The position numbers and the translations under genes were made by a program. A model generated the notes under the pieces. The model was not told where the DNA came from and searched no databases. It was given only the letters and a program-made list of their open reading frames with translations. A stretch of 64,000 nt of DNA. Origin: Phycisphaerales bacterium. Lineage in GTDB: Bacteria; Planctomycetota; Phycisphaerae; Phycisphaerales; UBA1924. Location of the stretch: positions 1-64,000 of the forward strand of contig WFPK01000025.1 of assembly GCA_015487555.1 (NCBI GenBank), given 5' to 3'. Every line of letters starts with the position of its first letter. The first letter of the stretch is position 1. Shown here one piece after another: positions 60,796-64,000 of this stretch.

Positions 60796-61848
60796 TTATC
60801 GCGTGATCGGGGATTGTCCCATCACGATCCGGTTGCGTGAGCCCACGCGGACGATCTGGGCGATGAACTGCTGATACTCGAGATCAAGCTGGCGCAGTGT
60901 GGTGCCTTTGGGGAGAGCGGTCAAGAGTGTTGCCGGGCCGGTGCGCCGGGTGTTGAACTGGCGCAGATCGTGCTCATCGAGCTTGGATCGAAACGCACCC
61001 GATGCCGTATCTTTGAGGAGTTGATGCAGGGCCGATTGATAGCGCCCGCCTTGCCCTTCGTTGAGGAAATGGATCAAGGCCCAGACCTGCGCGTAGTAGG
61101 TCAGCGCGGTGGGTTTGCCGGTCGAGGCGCCCATGAGGTCTTGGGGGCGCAGGGTCAGCAGCGAATGGATCGGCATCAGGGCGTCGCGGTTGTGTGCGTC
61201 GCGGAGCTGATCGAACCGCTCGGTGTTGGCCCAGGGGAGGAATCGTGGGTGATCGGGGAACTGCTCGTCCCATTTGAACCCTTCCATTATGCACGCGACG
61301 CCCTCGTCGAGCCAGACGGGCATGGGGTCTTTGAAGGTCGAGTGGGCGTATTGATGCCACCCTTCATGGGCGCAGATGACGAAGGAGTCTTTGGGGCCGA
61401 TGTCGTAGAAGACGCCGATCTGCTTGGCCGAGTATCCGCCTCGCTCGATCGAGAGGTAGATGCCTGCGCGATCGCCCATGAGCGATCGGGTGAGGGTCTC
61501 CCATTGGTTGCGGGTGTCGAAGAAGTAGGTCTCGATGGGCTGATTCGGGCGAGGCAGTCGGGTGATATCGGATTGATAGTGCAGGATCGAGAGCTCGACG
61601 AACGAGGGTAATCGTTCGAGGATTTTGCGATCGGTTGAGGTGGTGCGGATGATCGAGTTGGGGGTGTAGTACGCCCAGCCTGTGTGCCCTTTGAATGTCC
61701 AAAGTTGACGGTCGGCAACGAATCGGGAAACATCGGTGCTTGGATTGATCGCTGGGCCAACCTGCCCGGTTGGCTGGCGCACAGGCACAGAGGCGCACCC
61801 CGCGAGCAGGGTTGCGCCGAGTCCAAGTGTAAGCCAAAGGCGGCTCAT
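60796..61848 (-). CDS. lipoprotein with gluzincin-like HExxH metalloprotease motif
   Basis: A 350-residue lipoprotein: signal and lipobox LWLTLGLGATLLAGCASVPV. The zinc site appears as VICAHEGWHQYAHSTFKDPM (HEGWH fits HExxH), with PVWLDEGVACIMEG about 20 residues later giving the third ligand Glu, as in gluzincins of the DUF1570/peptidase MA-like type. The N-terminal part and the C-terminal helical part are not recognised. Its start overlaps the valS stop by 4 bp (ATGA), so it is translated in tandem with valS. Confidence 0.82.
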   Translation of the reverse strand: MSRLWLTLGLGATLLAGCASVPVRQPTGQVGPAINPSTDVSRFVADRQLWTFKGHTGWAYYTPNSIIRTTSTDRKILERLPSFVELSILHYQSDITRLPRPNQPIETYFFDTRNQWETLTRSLMGDRAGIYLSIERGGYSAKQIGVFYDIGPKDSFVICAHEGWHQYAHSTFKDPMPVWLDEGVACIMEGFKWDEQFPDHPRFLPWANTERFDQLRDAHNRDALMPIHSLLTLRPQDLMGASTGKPTALTYYAQVWALIHFLNEGQGGRYQSALHQLLKDTASGAFRSKLDEHDLRQFNTRRTGPATLLTALPKGTTLRQLDLEYQQFIAQIVRVGSRNRIVMGQSPITR

Positions 61849-64000
61849 CCGAGTTTGTCCAATGCGGACTTGGTCGCGTCGCGGTCTTTTTCGAGCCCGG
61901 CGAGCTGATCGCGGGTTTGCTCGACGAGATGGGCGGGTGCTTTGTCGGTGTAGCCGGGATTCGAGAGCCGACCCTTGATACCCTTGATGGATTTTTCGAT
62001 GGCTGCGAGTTCTTTTTCGAGCCGATCTTTTTCCGCGCCCGCGTCGAGTGCGTCAGCGAGATTCGAGAGCTGGTACTCGCTGCCCTCGAAGGTAAACGAC
62101 GCTGCCTGCCCGTCGGGGGTGTCGGAGGTGATGGATTCGACCCCGGCGAGGGTTTCGATCAAAGGCGACCACCGCGCGATATCCTCAGCGAGCGATCCCG
62201 ATGCGTGCAGGACAATCCGGCGCTTGGGCGCGACCTGCGACTGGGCCCGGACCTCGCGGATGGTCGAGACCAACGAACGAATCCGCTCGTAGGCCTCCTC
62301 AGCCACTTCATCACGCAGCTCATCGTCAGGCTCGGGCCAACCAGATTGGCAGAGGGTCTGGTTCGATTTCGTGGGCGCAAAGCCGAATCCGGAAATCTCG
62401 CCCAGCGGGATGTCGGCGAGTTGCTCACTCAGGGTTTCGGTGATGAAGGGCATGACCGGGTGCATCAGGCGCAGGATACTCTCGAACACGAGTCGAAGCA
62501 CCGCCCGCTGGTTCGGGTTCTCGGCGATGGTCGGCTTGATCGACTCAAGATACCAATCACAGAAATCACGCCAGAACAGATCATACAGCGTATCGGCGTA
62601 GTCCTTGAACATGTAGTTGCGCTGGGCGGTGTTGATCTTGTTGGTCGCATCAACCACACGCGAGAGCATCCATCGGTCGATCAGGGTGAGTTCCTGCGGA
62701 TCAATCGGCATGCCGATAGGAACAGGATTCTTTTCGAGCATCATCATCGAGAACTTGGCGGCGTTCCAGAGCTTGTTGCACAGGTTGCGTCCCAGATCGA
62801 ACTTGGGCGATGTGTTTTTGCCGGTGGATTCGTCGCGGACGACGGGCATGCGGACATCCTGGGTCTGCGTGGTCATCTGGCAGAGGGTGAACCGCATCGC
62901 GTCAGCGCCGTGGGAGTGGATGATATCGAGGGGGTCTACGCCATTGCCCAGGGACTTGGACATCTTGCGTCCTTCGCCGTCTTGGATCATGGCGTGGATG
63001 AAGACATCTTTGAAGGGGGCAGGGCCAGGTTGATTTTCGGTGGCCCGGTTCGTCGAACCGGGTTCTTGTTGTGCTCCTTGAGGTTCTGAAGACCCGGCTC
63101 GGCGAGCCGGGCCACCGGGGAGGAAGTACCGGTTGAACATGGTCATCCGCGAGACCCAGAGGGTGATGATCTCGCGGGCGGTGGTGAGGACGGAGGTCGG
63201 GTTGTAGGCCGCGAGCATGGACTCGAAATCTTCGATCCCAGTGGAGGCTTTGGCAGCGGCAGCGTCGGGCCAGCCCATTGTCGAGAGCGGCCAGAGCGCA
63301 GAGGAGAACCAGGTGTCGAGGACATCAGGGTCTTGGGTGAATGTACATGATTCAAGAAACTCAACTACTTCGTGATCTGACTCATCCTTTACACATACAA
63401 ACACTTGCTCATCGGTTGAAAGCCATGGCTCATACATTTTGCCTACTGGTCTATTATTCAACCAAACTCTACCTTCTTCGATAAGTTGATTGATCCGTTT
63501 ACTAAAATCAACTACACGCTCTTGCTGTGAACGGTCTTTGGTTCCTCTTCCAATACCAACAGGAATAGGGGGTTCAACAAGGCGCTCGCCGGAACGAATC
63601 CATGTAGGTTTCGAACTCCACACCGGAATCCGATGCCCCCACCAAAGCTGTCGGCTGATGCACCAGTCGCGGAGGTTGTCGTGCCAGGTTTCGTAGGTTT
63701 TGGCGTAGCGGGCGGGGTGGAAGGACATTGAGCCATCGGTTGATTCCCCGGTGGCCCGGCTCGCCGAGCCGGGTTCTTCAGATACACCAGTCAGTGCTGA
63801 TATCACCGACTCGCTGAGCAAACAATGTAGCCATTCATGGCGATGCTTGGTCAGTTCTGCCTTGATGGGATTGTCAACGATGTAGGTGAGGTGGTCAACA
63901 TATTCATTTTCATCTCGAACAATCCGATCAAAGTGTTCATCTTGCCAGAGAGAACCGGTGCGGTTGGACTGGCTGTTGATTGTTCGTGCGGTGTATCGTT
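61845..64000 (-). CDS. valS: valine--tRNA ligase, C-terminal part, with in-frame RAYT and REP insertions (5' end off the window)
   Basis: Charges tRNA-Val. One frame is open from 61845 to the right edge. From about 63740 leftward it is ValRS: SFHPARYAKTYETWHDNLRD, WCISRQLWWGHRIPVW, DVLDTWFSSALWPLSTMGWP, then DVFIHAMIQDGEGRKMSKSL with the KMSKS loop, the anticodon domain (FCDWYLESIKPTI) and the C-terminal coiled coil (DRLEKELAAIEKSIKGIKGR). HIGH and most of the editing domain lie off the edge. Two stretches are foreign: a RAYT/REP fusion at 63749-64000 and a REP pair at 63029-63118. A separate loop of about 80 residues between WWGHRIPVW and DVLDTWFSS is encoded by AT-rich DNA (63339-63575). 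Confidence 0.93.
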   Translation of the reverse strand, partial: RYTARTINSQSNRTGSLWQDEHFDRIVRDENEYVDHLTYIVDNPIKAELTKHRHEWLHCLLSESVISALTGVSEEPGSASRATGESTDGSMSFHPARYAKTYETWHDNLRDWCISRQLWWGHRIPVWSSKPTWIRSGERLVEPPIPVGIGRGTKDRSQQERVVDFSKRINQLIEEGRVWLNNRPVGKMYEPWLSTDEQVFVCVKDESDHEVVEFLESCTFTQDPDVLDTWFSSALWPLSTMGWPDAAAAKASTGIEDFESMLAAYNPTSVLTTAREIITLWVSRMTMFNRYFLPGGPARRAGSSEPQGAQQEPGSTNRATENQPGPAPFKDVFIHAMIQDGEGRKMSKSLGNGVDPLDIIHSHGADAMRFTLCQMTTQTQDVRMPVVRDESTGKNTSPKFDLGRNLCNKLWNAAKFSMMMLEKNPVPIGMPIDPQELTLIDRWMLSRVVDATNKINTAQRNYMFKDYADTLYDLFWRDFCDWYLESIKPTIAENPNQRAVLRLVFESILRLMHPVMPFITETLSEQLADIPLGEISGFGFAPTKSNQTLCQSGWPEPDDELRDEVAEEAYERIRSLVSTIREVRAQSQVAPKRRIVLHASGSLAEDIARWSPLIETLAGVESITSDTPDGQAASFTFEGSEYQLSNLADALDAGAEKDRLEKELAAIEKSIKGIKGRLSNPGYTDKAPAHLVEQTRDQLAGLEKDRDATKSALDKLG
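63038..63117. repeat. REP-like inverted palindrome pair, copy B, in frame inside valS
   Basis: A palindrome at 63038-63068 (CGGTGGCCCGGTTCGTCGAA, then CCGGGTTCTTG) and its inverse at 63089-63117 (CCCGGCTCGGCGAGCCGGGC, then CACCG), about 20 bp apart. On the coding strand they give PGGPARRAGSSEPQ and EPGSTNRATENQP, inserted between NRYFLPG and PAPFKDVFIHAM without breaking the frame. Copy A at 10771-10850 has the same layout outside genes. Confidence 0.92.
63339..63575. other. AT-rich patch within valS
   Basis: For about 240 bp the coding strand has a strongly different base and codon composition (AGA, GTA, TCA, CTT, AAT frequent), encoding RINQLIEEGRVWLNNRPVGK, then MYEPWLSTDEQVFVCVKDES. Flanks return to GC-rich codons at both sides. 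The coded loop joins WWGHRIPVW to DVLDTWFSS and is longer than in E. coli ValRS. It may have been acquired or recombined. Confidence 0.7.
63749..63780. repeat. REP-like palindrome, copy C, at the RAYT-valS junction
   Basis: CGGTGGCCCGGCTCGCCGAG followed by CCGGGTTCTTCA, the same unit as in copies A and B. On the valS strand it codes for SEEPGSASRATGES, directly before TDGSMSFHPARYAK. It borders the transposase segment, as REPs border RAYT genes elsewhere. Confidence 0.92.
63785..64000 (-). mobile_element. C-terminal part of a REP-associated tyrosine transposase (RAYT) inside the valS frame
   Basis: The first 60 codons of the visible frame read RTGSLWQDEHFDRIVRDENE, then YVDHLTYIVDNPIKAELTKH and RHEWLHCLL. 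This is the C-terminal signature of RAYT (Y1-type, IS200-related) transposases: the (S/G)xxWQxxxFDR.VRDE box and a YxxxNPxKA motif (YIVDNPIKA at about 63884), whose Tyr is the expected nucleophile. The HUH part must be beyond the right edge. There is no stop between it and ValRS. RAYT proteins nick and move REP palindromes, which fits copies A to C. Confidence 0.85.

Noticed and set aside
61917-63089. 390-residue plus-strand open frame opposite valS
   Set aside because: Antisense to conserved ValRS blocks, with no domain of its own.
63038-64000. Intein as the explanation for the valS insertions
   Set aside because: No intein splicing motifs (N-terminal Cys/Ser block, C-terminal His-Asn) at the borders; the sequence matches RAYT and REP instead.
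1-64000. tRNA or rRNA genes
   Set aside because: None recognised by eye in the intergenic regions; a tRNAscan-type search was not possible here.

Overview
The window looks like chromosomal DNA of a planctomycete, most likely class Phycisphaerae. The evidence is a GC-type dockerin ending in Gly-Cys-Pro, PEP-CTERM-like tails, several TPR-sulfotransferase fusions, OmpH, flagellar genes, peptidoglycan genes and moderately high GC content. I recognised no rRNA, tRNA, CRISPR array or prophage. Most of the window is housekeeping DNA with small operons and frequent strand switches.

Layout. 1-4.3 kb: 5' part of alaS, a secreted trypsin-like protease, and a beta-propeller protein with a dockerin. 4.3-9 kb: DNA polymerase III delta' and a fliD-fliS pair with a very large FliD. 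9.3-18.5 kb: membrane proteins, an aldehyde dehydrogenase/GNAT/half-size aldehyde dehydrogenase operon, a PilZ-J-domain fusion, three paralogous zinc-ribbon membrane proteins, and a rhodanese-like lipoprotein-deoC pair. 18.6-27.7 kb: DsbD-alpha-like and redoxin proteins, a multi-PDZ site-2 protease, a hydrolase, a racemase family protein, HscB, two CNNM/CBS membrane proteins and a thioredoxin. 28-33.5 kb: ctp-tsaD-release-factor-like-hflX, then a short asparaginase. 33.5-43 kb: four TPR-sulfotransferases surrounding dinB-like, lipoprotein and nadB genes. 43-49.6 kb: OmpH, an M29 aminopeptidase, a hybrid histidine kinase and two PilZ/pseudo-receiver proteins. 50-58.7 kb: gyrB, a frameshifted membrane protein gene, and a reduced division/wall cluster (rsmH, LysM protein, FtsL-like protein, FtsI/PBP). 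58.9-64 kb: two PEP-CTERM paralogues, a gluzincin-like lipoprotein, and the 3' part of valS.

The most unusual feature is the right edge. The valS reading frame is interrupted, without any stop codon, by the C-terminal part of a REP-associated tyrosine transposase (RAYT) next to a GC-rich palindrome. About 700 bp further into the gene, an inverted pair of the same palindromes sits in frame in a surface loop before the KMSKS motif. A third, non-coding copy of the inverted pair lies at 10771-10850. Together these suggest a RAYT/REP system whose units can be tolerated inside an essential tRNA synthetase. A second, unrelated family of roughly 150-bp palindromic elements with twin hairpins occurs at 27.8 kb and 49.8 kb, where arm differences compensate each other; a related remnant lies at 2.7 kb.

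Regulatory novelty centres on PilZ: a PilZ-J-domain fusion, and two PilZ proteins carrying degenerate receiver and HPt-like segments next to a hybrid kinase.
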